Assembly: GCA_020284085.1 (NCBI GenBank)
Contig: JACEVL010000774.1
Location: 432,888-496,887 of the forward strand
Length of the DNA stretch: 64,000 nucleotides
Origin: Aporrectodea caliginosa
Lineage: Eukaryota > Annelida > Clitellata > Crassiclitellata > Lumbricidae
Reading direction: 5' to 3'
Positions within the stretch are counted from its first letter, which is position 1, and each line of letters starts with the position of its first letter. The position numbers and the translations under genes are program-made. The notes below the pieces were generated by a model. The model was given only the letters and a program-made list of their open reading frames with translations. It made no database searches and was not told where the DNA came from. Below are positions 1 through 33,815 of the stretch, piece after piece.

Positions 1-64
1 TGCAACTACTTTTCCAAGGTTTGGAAATGATTTTGAGAGTATAGATAGGAAATAGTTTATTAGA

Positions 65-267
65 TTATTATCAGAAGAGATATGGCGTATTCTTCTTCTT
101 CACGTTCTCTGCCCTCAGGCAGGTTCATATGTCCATATGGCGTATTAGTAAGAGCATAAACCATGGCATCGGCAAAACCGCCGAGAAAGCAGTCCTCTGA
201 GAGAGGTAGGTTAACGATGGACTTGATGATTTGTCCAAAGATATCGAGGCACCCTTTTAGAAGGGCA
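65..267 (-). CDS. Possible 3' terminal exon of an unidentified gene
   Basis: On the minus strand a pyrimidine-rich stretch ending TTCTAAAAG precedes an open frame. The frame reads a hydrophobic segment (CLDIFGQIIKSIVNLPLSED, then FLGGFADAMVYAL) and a charged tail (EGREREEEEY), and stops in sequence that overlaps an AATAAA. I do not recognise the protein. It lies 1.8 kb downstream of the HSPA12-like gene on the same strand, with a (TA)n run immediately upstream of it. It could be a real terminal exon, an alternative exon or chance. Confidence 0.2.
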
Positions 268-276
268 GTAGAAATA

Positions 277-278
<2 letters not shown>

Positions 279-341
<63 letters not shown>
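279..341. repeat. (AT)n microsatellite
   Basis: Near-perfect AT dinucleotide run immediately upstream (minus-strand sense) of the possible terminal exon. Confidence 0.95.
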
Positions 342-342
<1 letters not shown>

Positions 343-433
343 GTTGGTTGAGAAAACAATCTGACAAAAACGCAGAAATGCTAACATGAGTGATAATGGA
401 TAATTAAAGTTAATTAGAAAATTTTAGAATAAA

Positions 434-690
434 CTAGTAAATATTTTTATATAATGATCTGGGAATAAATTGAGAGTTGTCTTTGAGTGGGAGAGTATGG
501 TTGTGTGCTCTAGGTCTTAATTGGTGAGAGGAGAGGGGTCGGAGTGGAGGTAGGAGTTGGTGAAGTACATGCTTGGGGTGGTGTAATATGGAGAAAAGGA
601 GTTTCGCATCGGCTATATTGGCAAGTTCAGAGACTGCTGGAAAGGATTGTTCTAGGTAACCTAGGCATTTAATTAATACACTAGCATCTA
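434..690 (-). mobile_element. LINE C-terminal remnant (LLPP...LRPR...LYKNIY family)
   Basis: The minus frame contains LLFSILHHPKHVLHQLLPP, then LRPRAHNHTLPLKDN and RSLYKNIY before the stop at 434. This is a typical extreme C-terminus of a non-LTR reverse transcriptase. Related remnants lie at 38325-38586 and 57195-57612. It is 5'-truncated and not functional. Confidence 0.6.
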
Positions 691-734
691 TAGGCACTTT
701 GCTTATCCGGTTGTTGGTTGGAATAGACTGAGAA

Positions 735-820
735 CAGGTGATTGAGCGCCTCTGAATGGTCAATCTGGTAGGGGCGCTATAACAAGTGTTCAAATACAAT
801 ACAATACAATACAATTGAGG
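735..820 (+). mobile_element. L2-like LINE/SINE 3' end with (ATACA)n tail
   Basis: GAGCGCCTCT and GGGGCGCTATA form the weakened 3' stem seen in other L2-like and SINE copies here. It is followed by a short ATACA tandem tail. Confidence 0.55.
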
Positions 821-863
821 TTTAGGGTATGACTGGTCAATGGTCATTCGACGAAGGAACACT

Positions 864-2046
864 TAGTGTCATCTTCGAGCTATAATTAAAGGAACTTGTC
901 GGCAAGGGACGAGTGTTATGGAGTTCTAGGTAGTACATTGCATTTGTTACGAAGAGGGTGGACTCTCTGCAGAGACCAGACGAGACAAGGAGATGGATTT
1001 GCCTGCTAAGACACGTTTATAAACAGCACGACACTGGCACCTCAATTTCAGTAGATGGAAAGGTTAGTAGCCATCATCTCTCCTGCAGCCGGCTGCGCAG
1101 TCTCCTCGCAGCGGCAATATGATCTGTACCCGGTCGTACCAGGACTACAGGGAAGAGCGTGCAACAACCGTCTGTGATTTAGCAGGAAAGTGTTATATGA
1201 CCGAAAGCCTATCTTAGTTGCCATAGGATCACTAAGCTCATGGTTTGTTCATCTACACTATATCCTGTCCTCAGTAGATGAATAACGGTTTTAATAATTA
1301 TATGTTTAAAGCGACTTGTCCCAGACAAGATGGAAATTAAGTATCTCAAGCACACATAGTGACACATTATTTTATGGACTTTGTGTGGGAGTTAACTTAT
1401 TTATTACCCAGCACTTCTTCCAACTACAGAAAGATCAAGTGTGAGCGAATTGACTTCTAGTCTTGTAATTGATTCCTCAAACGGAAGAACCAACTAAGCC
1501 CAATGGATTCGTGCTTCTTTTTCTTCTTTTTCAAGTAAAATGGCCTTGGTTCTTTCGCTTGAGGCCTTATTGAGACCACCTCAACAAGAAATCTGACTTG
1601 AAAAGACAACTAAACCACTTGACTAGAAATTAACTTAGTTGGTTCTTTCATTAGAGGATTTATTTATGTATCAAAAATTTCTGCGTAGGACAAAGTTTCA
1701 CGCAAGGACGTATGCCATAGATATAAACGCGATAGAATAATAATTATAATCGACAAAGAACATCCAATAGTTCAGAAATGTCCTAGACATGTAGGCCTAT
1801 GCTTATGCTAGAAGATTCTTTTAGGACACTGGTCACATTGACCGTTTCCATCTTCGCATTACGAATGCCGTAGATCGATAATTTTGTATATTTAAAGTAA
1901 GCCCCTATAAAGTGCTACGTAAGACACGCTTAGGCCCGATGGCTACATTGGAACAGGTGCGATTCAATATGAATTCACTGCCACTACAAAAAGTTACCAT
2001 GATCAGGCAGCCTATGATAATGCACCAGTTAAGCTGAAGACTTGGG
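864..2046. other. No recognised gene
   Basis: Unique-looking sequence downstream of the HSPA12-like stop. It probably includes the 3' UTR of that gene on the minus strand; candidate poly(A) hexamers lie at 1659-1664 and 1400-1405. Nothing else was recognised. Confidence 0.5.
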
Positions 2047-24431
<22,385 letters not shown>

Positions 24432-24937
24432 CTCGTCTTCTTTTCAGTGCCCTATTTATTTTCATATAAATTTATTGCAAATGTTTGATAAAAGAGCGCT
24501 GACCTCAGGAACAAGCAATGGAAAGAAAACACTATCTAATGATTCATCAATGTCATTTGAAATTTTATTTAATTTAAATCGAAATTTATTGCTTTTAGCC
24601 AGCATGTAAATTCCTAGCCACAGTTAATTCTGCACAGCGTATCTCTAACGCATGGGTGAGAGTCCCACACACAGAGGGAGGGACGCCAGAAAGACAGGCA
24701 CAGAGGCATTGTCAGAAATCAGAATAACTGTGTGCATCTTATAGAGAATAAGGTTAATTACATTTTTGGATGGTTCTGGAGCGAGCTTCGTTAGTTGGCG
24801 CTGTACCAAGTATCGTAGCACTTTCCCGCTCATCTCTATGAGACAGAGGGCTGGTGGTTGATGGTTGGTGGATGGTTAAAGTTGTAGATATGCAGTTGCC
24901 GCTTTTCCCTGTGTTAACTCGAGCCCAATAAGTGTCT
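24432..24937. other. Upstream region of the HSPA12-like gene
   Basis: AT-rich 5' flank, presumably 5' UTR and/or promoter of the minus-strand gene. No TATA box or other element can be assigned with confidence. Confidence 0.35.
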
Positions 24938-24947
24938 CCTTCTCGTG

Positions 24948-26732
24948 GGTATCCTATCAAAAGGGCGACTTCGAAAGGGCGACCATCAAAAGGGCGCATT
25001 CAAAAAGGCGCCGATAAAAAGAGCGCCTGGTTAAAAGAGCGCTGATCAAAAGGGCGCGCCAACAAAAGGGCGACAATCGAAAGGGCGACAAATAGGTTTA
25101 AATCGTATAAATAACTGAAACAATTGTTTAAGTCGGTTTAAATCGGCTTCGTATAATTACTGAAAGAATTGTAATATTATTGAAAAATCGAAATTTGTGT
25201 ATTAAGATATAAGTGCCAATAACTGACGAATATGAAGCGCCAAATCCGTATCCTTCATGTAACGCTTAGCGAGACCGTTGACCTGTTGTAGCCTACCTTG
25301 CACCATAATTATACACTGACTTTATAGATGAAAAAGGCATCCGTGTTGCTGGACATTTGGAAAGACCCGACGAAATGCTAAGAGTGCAGCATTTTCAAAA
25401 TCAGTCATGATCATCGACGGATTTAGACCAGGATGTAGTTTGTTCAGTTCTGTGAGTATACAAACGTAGGTGTTAGTACTTCGATCAGAACATACACCAA
25501 TGGTATTATGGTTTCGTACTTCAGAGCATGAATACTATAAATCTGTTGGAAGAGAGGAGAAGACGTCTTGAAGGTTCCATCTGCATACCAGTTCGGACAG
25601 TTTCAGTCAGACTTGTATACGAGACATAAAACTCGAGACCGAGATCGAGACCGAGACAGTGGGGTCCGAGACCGAGACCGAGACCGAGACAGTGGGGTCC
25701 GAGACTGAGACGAGACACCAGGTCCGAGACAGTTCGAGACAGTTCAAAACGAGTGAAATGCACATTGGACCCAAGTCCCGAAACAATTTTTCTCAACTTT
25801 TGAAGTCTAATACAAGGGTCAAGTCACTTAAATCAGCCGATCACTTGAATTGTATAAACTATAAAGAAATTAAACATTTCAGCCATTCTGAAATCTTCTA
25901 AATGATTCTAAAATTTAAACCAACAAAATTCCATATAGGCCCTAGACCTATTAGCGATTTAGCGACATAAGTCACATCACTCACCTTGAGAAACTAGATG
26001 TTGTTCCAAGCGTTTCGCTTATGTTGGCTTTACACAAACGACGAACGGCATGCCATTTATTTTGTTTTTCATTGATTTCAAACTGCGTGAATGCATATTT
26101 CACGATTTCAGGTTCTTTAGTTTATGAGACATTTTAAGAAATTTGGAAATTTTGGACTGAAAGTGCAAACTTAAGACTGCATTTTTCAATACTCTTAGAT
26201 CTTAATACCGGAAACACCGCTTTTTAAAACTTCCTGTCTGTTTGGCACTTCCGATTAACTAGTAATCCGTTCGGCACAAGACAATTTTATAGCGCAATAC
26301 TGTACGAAGTTCCGAACAAAATACAGTTTGTACGAGAACTGTGGAGACCGCTTCTACAAGAGAACAAGACTTTCGCTTCGAGACAGTTTCCAAAAAGCCA
26401 AGACTTTCGCTTCGAGACAGTTTCCAAAAAGTCAAGAAATGATCTCGAGACCGAGACCAAGACCGAGACAGTGGTGTCCGAGACCGAGACCGAGACATCA
26501 AAAAACCTGTCTCGAGACGTCTCGAGACCGAGACAGTGTCTCGAGACAATACAACTCTGGTTTCAGTTATTATACGATTTAAACCTAGTTGTCACCCTTT
26601 CGCTTGTCGTCCTTTTGTTGGCGCGCCCTTTTGATCAGCGCCCTTTTAACCAGGCGCTCTTTTTAGCGGCGCCTTTTTGATCGCGCCCTTTTGATGGTCG
26701 CCCTTTCGAAGTCGCCCTTTTGATAGTAAACC
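24948..26732. mobile_element. Long-TIR element with AAAAGGGCG sub-repeats, carrying a nested hAT
   Basis: Inverted ends of about 165 bp begin GGTATCCTATC and GGTTTACTATC and consist of about nine imperfect tandem units with AAAAGGGCG. The 9-bp duplication CTTCTCGTG flanks it at 24939-24947 and 26733-26741. A hAT-like element (25608-26559) sits inside. No transposase is visible. Confidence 0.88.
25608..26559. mobile_element. hAT-like non-autonomous element, CGAGAC family, copy A
   Basis: The ends are CAGACTTGTATACGAGAC and, inverted, CAGAGTTGTATTGTCTCGAG. The 8-bp duplication GTTTCAGT lies at 25600-25607 and 26560-26567. Subterminal regions are arrays of CGAGAC/GTCTCG. It is homologous along its length to 47116-47944. 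Confidence 0.9.
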
Positions 26733-26978
26733 CTTCTCGTGCATTGGACTTTCGTCTGGAACAGTCTTCGCTGCTCATATTCTGTCTAGCCAACGATTTC
26801 AAACTGCTAAATCTGCCAGTCAGCGCTTTCCTGAGGTACTAAGATACGTTATCATGAGGGTTCTGAATCTCTCCCGAGTCTCCTCTCAGTCACATTGTCC
26901 CTAAATCATCTTCGATGGACTTCATATAGCCTACCTATATCAATTGCTATAATTTTTCCAAGCTTAGGCCTATATTGC

Positions 26979-28070
26979 CAGAGGCGCGTTTACCAGTAGG
27001 CGAATTAGGCGCGCGCCTAGGGCCCCCAAATCTTGAAGGGGCCCCCAAACGAATGAAAATATTTGTTCAATAATAAAAAAATAACATCTTAAAATTTTGA
27101 TTATTTGAAATATATTTGTTTATATTTTATACAGCTTGGCATTCACATAATTTTATAAAAGTAATAATTATTGTAATTTTAAAAGTAGGCCTATATTTTG
27201 TCTAATTTATAATTGCTTTGTTCATATGGGCAGCAATTGGGTTAATAGTTCATTTTTGTGTAAAATAACATCAAACTTATTAGCAACAAGCAGAAACCAG
27301 CATCTGCTGCAGTTTAGGCCTACGTGTGGAAACCAACCACCTGGTGGAAACCTTTAGTCTGACGATTCCGTCATTTTATAGTGTTTAAAACTCTTATTAG
27401 TATTGATAACCAGTAAGCAATAGTAGGCCTAATCTAAATTTTAGTAATATTAAATATTTATTAAAATCGGACGCAGTAAAACGTTGCTAATTTTCTGGAG
27501 CTGCAAAACGAAATACGATAGCTCTAATGACAATATTTTGGAATTAGTTGCAATCAATCAATCAATCAATTTTCGTTTATCAAAAATAAGTAGACAACAA
27601 CGCAACTTATACAAATAATAAATGCTGCAAAGAATAAATGCCACCAGCAAATTTCTGCACGATCAAAGGCCATGTTTTTCGAATTTGAATTATTTAATTT
27701 TTTAATTATTTAACAATTTTGCTGAAAACCTCAGAGAAAATTGTCCAAAAATAGAGACGGATCAAAACTTAAACTTGGTATTGACAGCGATTATGACATT
27801 GTATATAAAGACGAACAGCCGCAGAAAGCGTCAAAGAAAACGTACTTTGTTTTTTGACAAAACTGCCAAGAATTACTTCATATTGAGAGACCGAGAAAAA
27901 TTCATTGTTGGCACCTTAAACGTCTTGTGTGACAAAAATGGCTTCAAGTTCAACTTAGTAGGTTTTTGCACATGAGAGGCTAAACACCACCAGAGTTTCA
28001 GACTTCGAAGTTCAGAAGGGCCCCAAAAATGTTTGCGCCTAGGGCCCCGTTTTCTGTAAACGCGCCTCTG
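26979..28070. mobile_element. hAT-like non-autonomous element (CAGAGGCGCG)
   Basis: Perfect 15-bp inverted ends CAGAGGCGCGTTTAC. The 8-bp duplication TATATTGC lies at 26971-26978 and 28071-28078. The subterminal part has GCGCCTAGGGCCCC on both sides. A 66-codon frame inside has no recognised match. Confidence 0.9.
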
Positions 28071-28381
28071 TATATTGCACAATTGGCCAACTTGTGATAT
28101 CGAAACATAAATATCGAATAAGCCAATTTGAAACCTGATAATATCAGCCAGCTTTAATACGCTACATCTGGAAATGAAATGCATGGTGATTTGGTACAGA
28201 CCGACTATTATGAACATGGAGGTTATATGCGTGGCGGACTTTTGTAAGATTTCTAAACGATGCCAATTAGATGGGTATTATTCGAGTCCAGCAAACGTTA
28301 TAATAGGACAATAATGGAGAACAAAGAATAATGTAGGCCTACATGTAGGTGCTTTGCTTAAGTACTTGTCTAGGTACATAT

Positions 28382-28891
28382 CATAGTTGTAAAAAACTTT
28401 TTTTTGGTTTTTTATTTTTTTCCAAAAAACGTCGTTTTTTCCTTTTTTATTTCTCGTCTCGTTTTTTCCGTTTTTTATTTTTTTTATATGTAACTTTATT
28501 TAGTTATTCGCTGTCTGTTACTATTAATTTTTTGTTTAATTTTATTTTTGTCTGATAAGTTATCCCTTATGTTGTCTCCGTGACTCGAGCCGTCCTTTCA
28601 AGGATTCATTTAATTTCTCAATTTCTTTTTAAACCAAACTTATGAAAAAGGAAGTAGGCCTAATTGTTGTAGATTACTGTTATTTGGTGTTTACTAATAA
28701 AGTTATGTTATTTGCTGATTAAAATGAAATTGAGTAAACAAGGTTTTTAATTTTAAACGCAGTAAAAGATGTAGCAAAGTAAAATTATTTTCTTTTTCGT
28801 TTTTTTCTCGTTTTTTCCGTTTTTTATTTTTTTCAATAAAACGACGTTTTTTTTGTTTTTTATTTTTATTTTACCGTTTTTAACAACTATG
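28382..28891. mobile_element. hAT-like non-autonomous element (CATAGTTGT)
   Basis: Inverted ends CATAGTTGTAAAAAAC and CATAGTTGTTAAAAAC. The 8-bp duplication GTACATAT lies at 28374-28381 and 28892-28899. The interior is dominated by TTTTTTC/CGTTTTTT stretches. Confidence 0.88.
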
Positions 28892-28944
28892 GTACATATA
28901 ACTAATGTTGATTCGAGATAAATAGTAACATACTTTGCTAGTTT

Positions 28945-28956
28945 ATATTATTATTA

Positions 28957-28991
<35 letters not shown>

Positions 28992-29005
28992 TTTTTTTTT
29001 TTTTA
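28945..29005. repeat. (ATT)n tail array of RLE copy 2
   Basis: On the minus strand this is (TAA)n preceded by a short A run, directly after the retroelement's 3' hairpin. Confidence 0.9.
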
Positions 29006-30474
29006 CCCGAGGTATCTATAATCCCTCAGGTGTCAGATATTAATAAGCAATGTTTACTCTGGAGTGGCCATCCTTGTCAAGATCTGGAAGAATAAAAGTG
29101 CTGTGGAACGCAGCAGCGTTGAAACGTTGGATTACAACGGACAGGCGCTGGAACAAGAAACTGGTTTCTCTTGGGTCGCCCGAAATTTGGCCCAAGAGAC
29201 GACCCAGGTCGGCAAGAAAGGCCAGACCCTTGGCGTTAAGTGGTCCCATGGTTTCAAAAGCCAATGGGACAAAGTGGTAGGATTGCATCAGTTGGCTGTA
29301 TTTAGCATTTTTCTGGCTTCAGCCAGTTCAGCAGCTCCTCCCGGCTGGTTGGAGGTTGTGGACAAGTAAGAAGGGGCCACTGTGTCCGCAACTGTGACGT
29401 CCCAGGTCAAGCAGCGACCCGAGCGCCACGGAATCAGTGTTAGGCCGTCTGGTCTTTTACCATCAGACCTTGACAAACCCGGAGGTTCTTTAACCGCCGG
29501 GATGCCCGCTTGAATGAGACCTCTGCAGATTAGGTCATTCAGGACCGCGTGTTGGGCTTGTCGGCCCGGGCCTAGGCGGCACGATAGGCCGTGCGAGCCT
29601 TCGGCGGTCACCAGAGTGCCACATGGGCAGCTGTGTGGATGACAAATGACGGTGCCTAGACGGAGGCCCACCGCTATTCGAACCGCCTCGTCGTCCAGTC
29701 TGAGACCGCATGTACTTATGGGTAAAGCAAACAGCCAGTCACCTGCATGAGGTGCTGAGACTGCTTTCAGACGTGCTTGATGGTAATCACTAGTGTGAAA
29801 GTGGTCAAGCTCGGTTATTGTCTCTGCAATAATAGGTTTGTCCCAAAATGACTGCTTACGAGGAAGCTCTCCATCTGGACAAGAGGTGGGGTATTTTAAG
29901 CACCAATGTTCAAATGAGGCGTCAAATTGTGTGTCTGTATCTAAGATTACATTGCTAAGCACGAAGGATTGGAGAGCGAGGGTACTTGCAGCGGAAGCCA
30001 AAAAGGCGGGAAGCGCAAGCGAAGATACCCTGCGGATGCCCAGACCCCCAGCCTTCACAGGAAGGGAGGCCTGCAACCATTGGTCTTCCGTCAGCGAAAG
30101 ATTCAGAATTGAGCCAAGACCTGTTCTCATGAGTGAATCATAATGTTCAAGAAGTGGATGGCCAGAACAAGGACCACAGCGAAGGACGTGCATGAGCTTA
30201 GGTGAGCTGAGTGAACATCTAAGCAAAATGAGTGCGTCGTGTTTAGTGACGCTTACCAGTCTGGACAGGGCCAGAGATAACTCAGAGCATAGAGTTTCGA
30301 GACAGGCCGTGAGAGCATCCAAAGTGGAAAGTGGAGCGCCCAGAAGGACGGCCTTTGCCGGTGCAGTGACCGAAAAGCGATTCAGCGGTTCAGGGGAGAT
30401 CGCATCGACAGAGTGAGTTATTAACTCGCATTTTGCGTGGTTTAAAGATAGCCCCATTTCTCTGCACTCACGTT
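29005..30474 (-). mobile_element. RLE-type non-LTR retrotransposon, copy 2 (main part)
   Basis: A 403-codon minus frame (30499-29288) is the best preserved copy. It reads RECREMGLSLNHAKCELITH, KHDALILLRCSLSSPKLMHV, GGLGIRRVSSLALPAFLASA, CPCGTLVTAEGSHGLSC, RPDGLTLIPW and WDVTVADTVAPSY. After a frame break near 29290 it continues HFVPLAFETMGPLNAKG and LFQRLSVVIQRFNAAAF to a stop near 29040. The thumb of the reverse transcriptase, the zinc motif and the RPDG...WDVT endonuclease core are all visible. The 3' UTR hairpin (CTGAGGGAT ... ACCTCGGG) and TAA tail follow. A transposon at 30475-32629 separates it from its last 5' bases at 32640-32663. Confidence 0.85.
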
Positions 30475-30824
30475 CAAGGCGCCGACTCCACAGGGGCAAC
30501 AGGGACTTTCGCCCCAGTACTCGCCAAGGTTCTGGGGCGAGAGTATAGTTTCGCCCCAGTACTTTTTGGCCATTGAAAATTCAATAAAACTTATTCATTT
30601 TAGTTAAAGAACAAAGAGCGCCTCTACGGCCTCCATATTCAGAAAAATGCCATATCAAAAGCCGCTTATAAAACGCTGTGTGACTCGGGTTTAACTGCAG
30701 CCTGCATTAGAAATTTGACATGCCTACATACCACAGGCCGCATGCGTGATAATTCGTTGATGGACATGTTCCATCTGTCTGAGCGCTGTTGGGTAGAGTA
30801 TCATATCGAGGGTGAATCATTCAC

Positions 30825-31093
30825 AGGGGCAGCCGCCCCCGGGCGGCAGGAGGGGGGCGCAAAGTTAGGTCTGAAAATGTGTTTTTTGTTACAGAAATCA
30901 GGTAAAAATAGAAAAATAGTGAAATTTTGTACGTGAGTCTTGGGGGGGCGCGGGCAAGGGGGGGCGCAAAATGAGATTTGACAAGACGGAAAAGCAAAAA
31001 AAAAAAAAAAGGTCATCAGAAATTTTGGCGGAACTGAAAAAAAAATTTCAGGAAATTCTTGCCCCCGGGCGCACGAACCCCTAGTTACGCCAC
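30825..31093. mobile_element. Small element flanked by 24-bp direct repeats
   Basis: The identical 24-bp sequence at 30801-30824 and 31094-31117 (beginning TCATATCGAGGGTGAATC) flanks 269 bp. On the minus strand the insert starts AGTGGCGTAACTAGGGG, a hAT-like end, and has GCGCCCGGGGG and GGGGGGCGCAAA blocks. No clean inverted partner exists at the other end (AGGGGCAGCCGCCCC). Confidence 0.6.
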
Positions 31094-31792
31094 TCATATC
31101 GAGGGTGAATCATTCACTGTGCATGCGTTTTGTATGGGGGATGACTCGATCGGTTGCACTTGGGAACGTTTAGCCTATTATAGGCTACATCCTGAGAATA
31201 TAAGACACTTCGCTCCATCGCAGTGTCAGTGAGGGTCAATTTAAGGTCAATCTTCAATGGCATGTCAATGCTATCTGTTTATCTAACCCCTCCGTCCCTC
31301 CATGCTTACATACGTTAAGATAGACAGAACAGCAAAAGTTAGGGAAACTCAGTTGAACGTAGACCTATCGGAAAATAATTGGGTAGCGCGAAAACGGATC
31401 GGTACGCCACTCTCTGAAAGCTTGGGAGTTTATAATGCTAAGTGTTAACAAATCTTTCAGAATTGAATTATTGATGGTCACAGTCTTAAAGGTTAGCCTA
31501 CTGCCGCCGGTGAAACTGTCACAACTCACTGAAGCGGCTGTAGCGGCCACTGGTAGGCCTACTAGTGGTACTGCTTACACAGTGCCTGAAAGCGATGGAC
31601 GTGCCGCCCGTGCGAGTACTGGTAAGCGACCATTCAATAGTAGTTACAGAAAACTGAAATTTTTTTGTAAGTAATACTCATGGTTGTTGTTTGCTCGTCT
31701 TTATGATTGAGCAAAGAGGAAGCACTGCATGTTGCATAGTTGGTCCAGTTGAAAGGGCTGGAGGAAAGGGGGACTCGGGAGAGGGAAGACAG

Positions 31793-32543
31793 AGGCAGGA
31801 CAGGGTCGTTTTAAGGTCGTCGTAGAGTCGTAGACCCTAGGCACTCAACTCAACTGCCAGCTCTGAAATTGATGTTTTTTTAATGGCGAGCCAGTGGCAA
31901 TATTTTTCCAGCAAGTGGCGGGACAGGTTGCCGACGACGCCTGAGCAAAATGGGGCAGGGTCTGGGAGGGAGGGAGCTCGGTGAGCCCGTCCATAGAAAA
32001 GTTTTGCAAAACTAAATCTGAAACAGTGCGGTTGGTGTTTTTTACCATACAAACAATCAAATTAGGTTTAAAATCTTAATTTAGATCTTCATTATCAGTA
32101 CAAACTTCAAAATAATAAAACTCACAATGCGCTAAAAATGACAAATTTAATTTTTATTATCAAATTGCGTAGTCTTTAGGCAATTTTCCGAGGGCCAAAA
32201 ATAACTCATCATGGGCTAGAAATTGCCCTTGGGCCGGCTCTTTGACACCCCTGTAATATAAATGATTTGTCTAATGCAAAGAGCTGTAGGCCCTAAAGTT
32301 CACATAGGCCTATAGCTAGTCTAGGCTGTTGCACAACTTAACTTAACTTTAAATTAATAGGCCTATCTTAAAGTTAAACTGTTTCAGTACAGTTAAAAAA
32401 TATTAATTTAGAAATTGAAATCTCCTTTTTTCATTTTCGAGTCAAATTCAATCATTAAGCTTATTTTTCAATATCTCATTTTCAGACTTTCGTAGGCTCC
32501 CTGAAAGTTTCGTAGGCCCTAGGCAATAAAACGGCCCTTGAGC
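31793..32543. mobile_element. Probable hAT-like element nested in 30475-32629
   Basis: The ends CAGGGTCGTTTTA and, inverted, CAAGGGCCGTTTTA both lie next to CCTAGGC. The flanks AGGCAGGA and AGCAGGAT are only similar. A further end-like sequence, CAGGGGTGTCAAAGAGCC on the minus strand near 32253, suggests another insertion inside. Confidence 0.45.
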
Positions 32544-32639
32544 AGGATAGGCAAAGGGATCGTCCGATCACGGAATCATGGGAACGAAATTCTTGCCCCA
32601 GTACCTTTTACTAAAAGTCGGCGCCTATGCACTCACGTT

Positions 32640-32663
32640 CAATGGTTTCCACATCGGAAATTA
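32640..32663 (-). mobile_element. 5' end of RLE copy 2, abutting the TAA tail of copy 3
   Basis: On the minus strand the TAA array (32704-32664) is followed directly by bases coding DVETIEREC, the frame that continues at 30474. Copy 2 was therefore 5'-truncated and placed in the TAA tail of copy 3. Confidence 0.7.
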
Positions 32664-32704
32664 TTATTATTTATTATTATTATTATTATTATTTTTTTTT
32701 TTTT
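32664..32704. repeat. (ATT)n/poly-T tail of RLE copy 3B
   Basis: Minus-strand sense: A run then TAA units, after the 3' hairpin of copy 3B. Confidence 0.9.
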
Positions 32705-33815
32705 CGCCCGAGGTATATATGATCCCTCAGGCTTTAGAAACTATCCGAAGAGTTGTTTTTGTTCTGGAGTTAGCGGTCCTCGTTCTCGGTCAACTGTGCA
32801 AATGTACCTCGAAAAGCAACAGCGTTATATCGTTGCGTGCATATTGATAGGCGCTGGAAAAGGTGTGTGGTCTCGAGTGGGTCTCCCGTTACTGTGGTCA
32901 AGCGCCGACCTAGCTCTGTCAAGAACTCCAGGCCTGATCTGTTGATGGGACCCAGCGTTTCAAATGCAATGGGGACAAAGTAATGGGTTGCGGGGAGGTC
33001 TGCGTATTTGGCATTTTTCCGTGTTTCGGCCAATTCGGCCGCTGCCCCGGGTGTTGTCGATGTCAGATGAATATACGATGCGGCGCATGTGTGGATACTG
33101 GTGGCGTCCCAGGCTATGTATTTGCCTCTTGTTCACGGGATCAGCGTCGCTCCGTCAGGGCGTTTGCCGTCGCTGCGGAACAGGCCAGGCGGTTCTTTGG
33201 CGCTTGGCGTGTCTGCTCTCTGGAGGGCTCTCCATACGATGTCGTTCAATGCAAAGTGTCTGCTGGCTCGCCCCCAGATTGTTTGCAGACCAGACCGTGG
33301 TGTCCTCCCTGATCAGCCATCTCGCCACATTGGCACTGGTGTGGCGCGCTGAGATCCAGTCCCAAGCGTAAGCCTATCGCCACCCTGACGGCCTCATTAC
33401 TCAGGCCCAGGCCACATGATGTTATGGGCACTGTAGCCATCCAGTCCCCGGCGTGTGCGGATGTCACTGCTCCAAGTCTTGCCCGGCTGAGTGGGTCGTT
33501 GAGTGAGGTCCACAATTCTGATCTCTCTTTGTCTATCAACGGTCTAGCCCAGACCTTCTGTCTGGTCAGCGTGGTCTCATCACCAGTCGGAAGTGATGTG
33601 CTGCGGGCCTGTAAAATGTCCTCCCTGATGTCGTCCGTCCAATCTTCGCTGCCGAGAATTGCGGCCCCAAGATTTCTGGTTGATGCAGCTGACGCTATAT
33701 AAGCAGAAGATGCCAGCATCGAAACCCTTCTAATCCCGAGACCGCCATCTCTAATTGGGAGCGTGGCCTGTATCCACTGGGTATCCGTTGGAATAGGTAT
33801 GATGACTCCATTGGA
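32705..33815 (-). mobile_element. RLE-type non-LTR retrotransposon, copy 3B
   Basis: Minus frames read [66 protein letters not shown] with the expected Trp codon changed to TGA, WDATSIHT and HYFVPIAFETLGPINRSG. They end with LFQRLSICTQRYNAVAFRGT and a stop near 32770. The 3' end has CCTGAGGGATCAT ... ACCTCGGGC before the A/TAA tail. Frame breaks near 33250 and the TGA make it inactive. Confidence 0.78.

Larger units (their letters stand above)
30475..32629. mobile_element. DNA transposon-like insertion splitting RLE copy 2
   Basis: The ends read CAAGGCGCCGACT and, inverted, CATAGGCGCCGACT. The 10-bp repeat CACTCACGTT flanks it at 30465-30474 and 32630-32639. Removing one repeat and the insert restores the reading frame of copy 2 across the point (ETIEREC joined to REMGLSLN). 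GCCCCAGTAC is repeated near both ends. Other elements are nested within. Confidence 0.8.
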
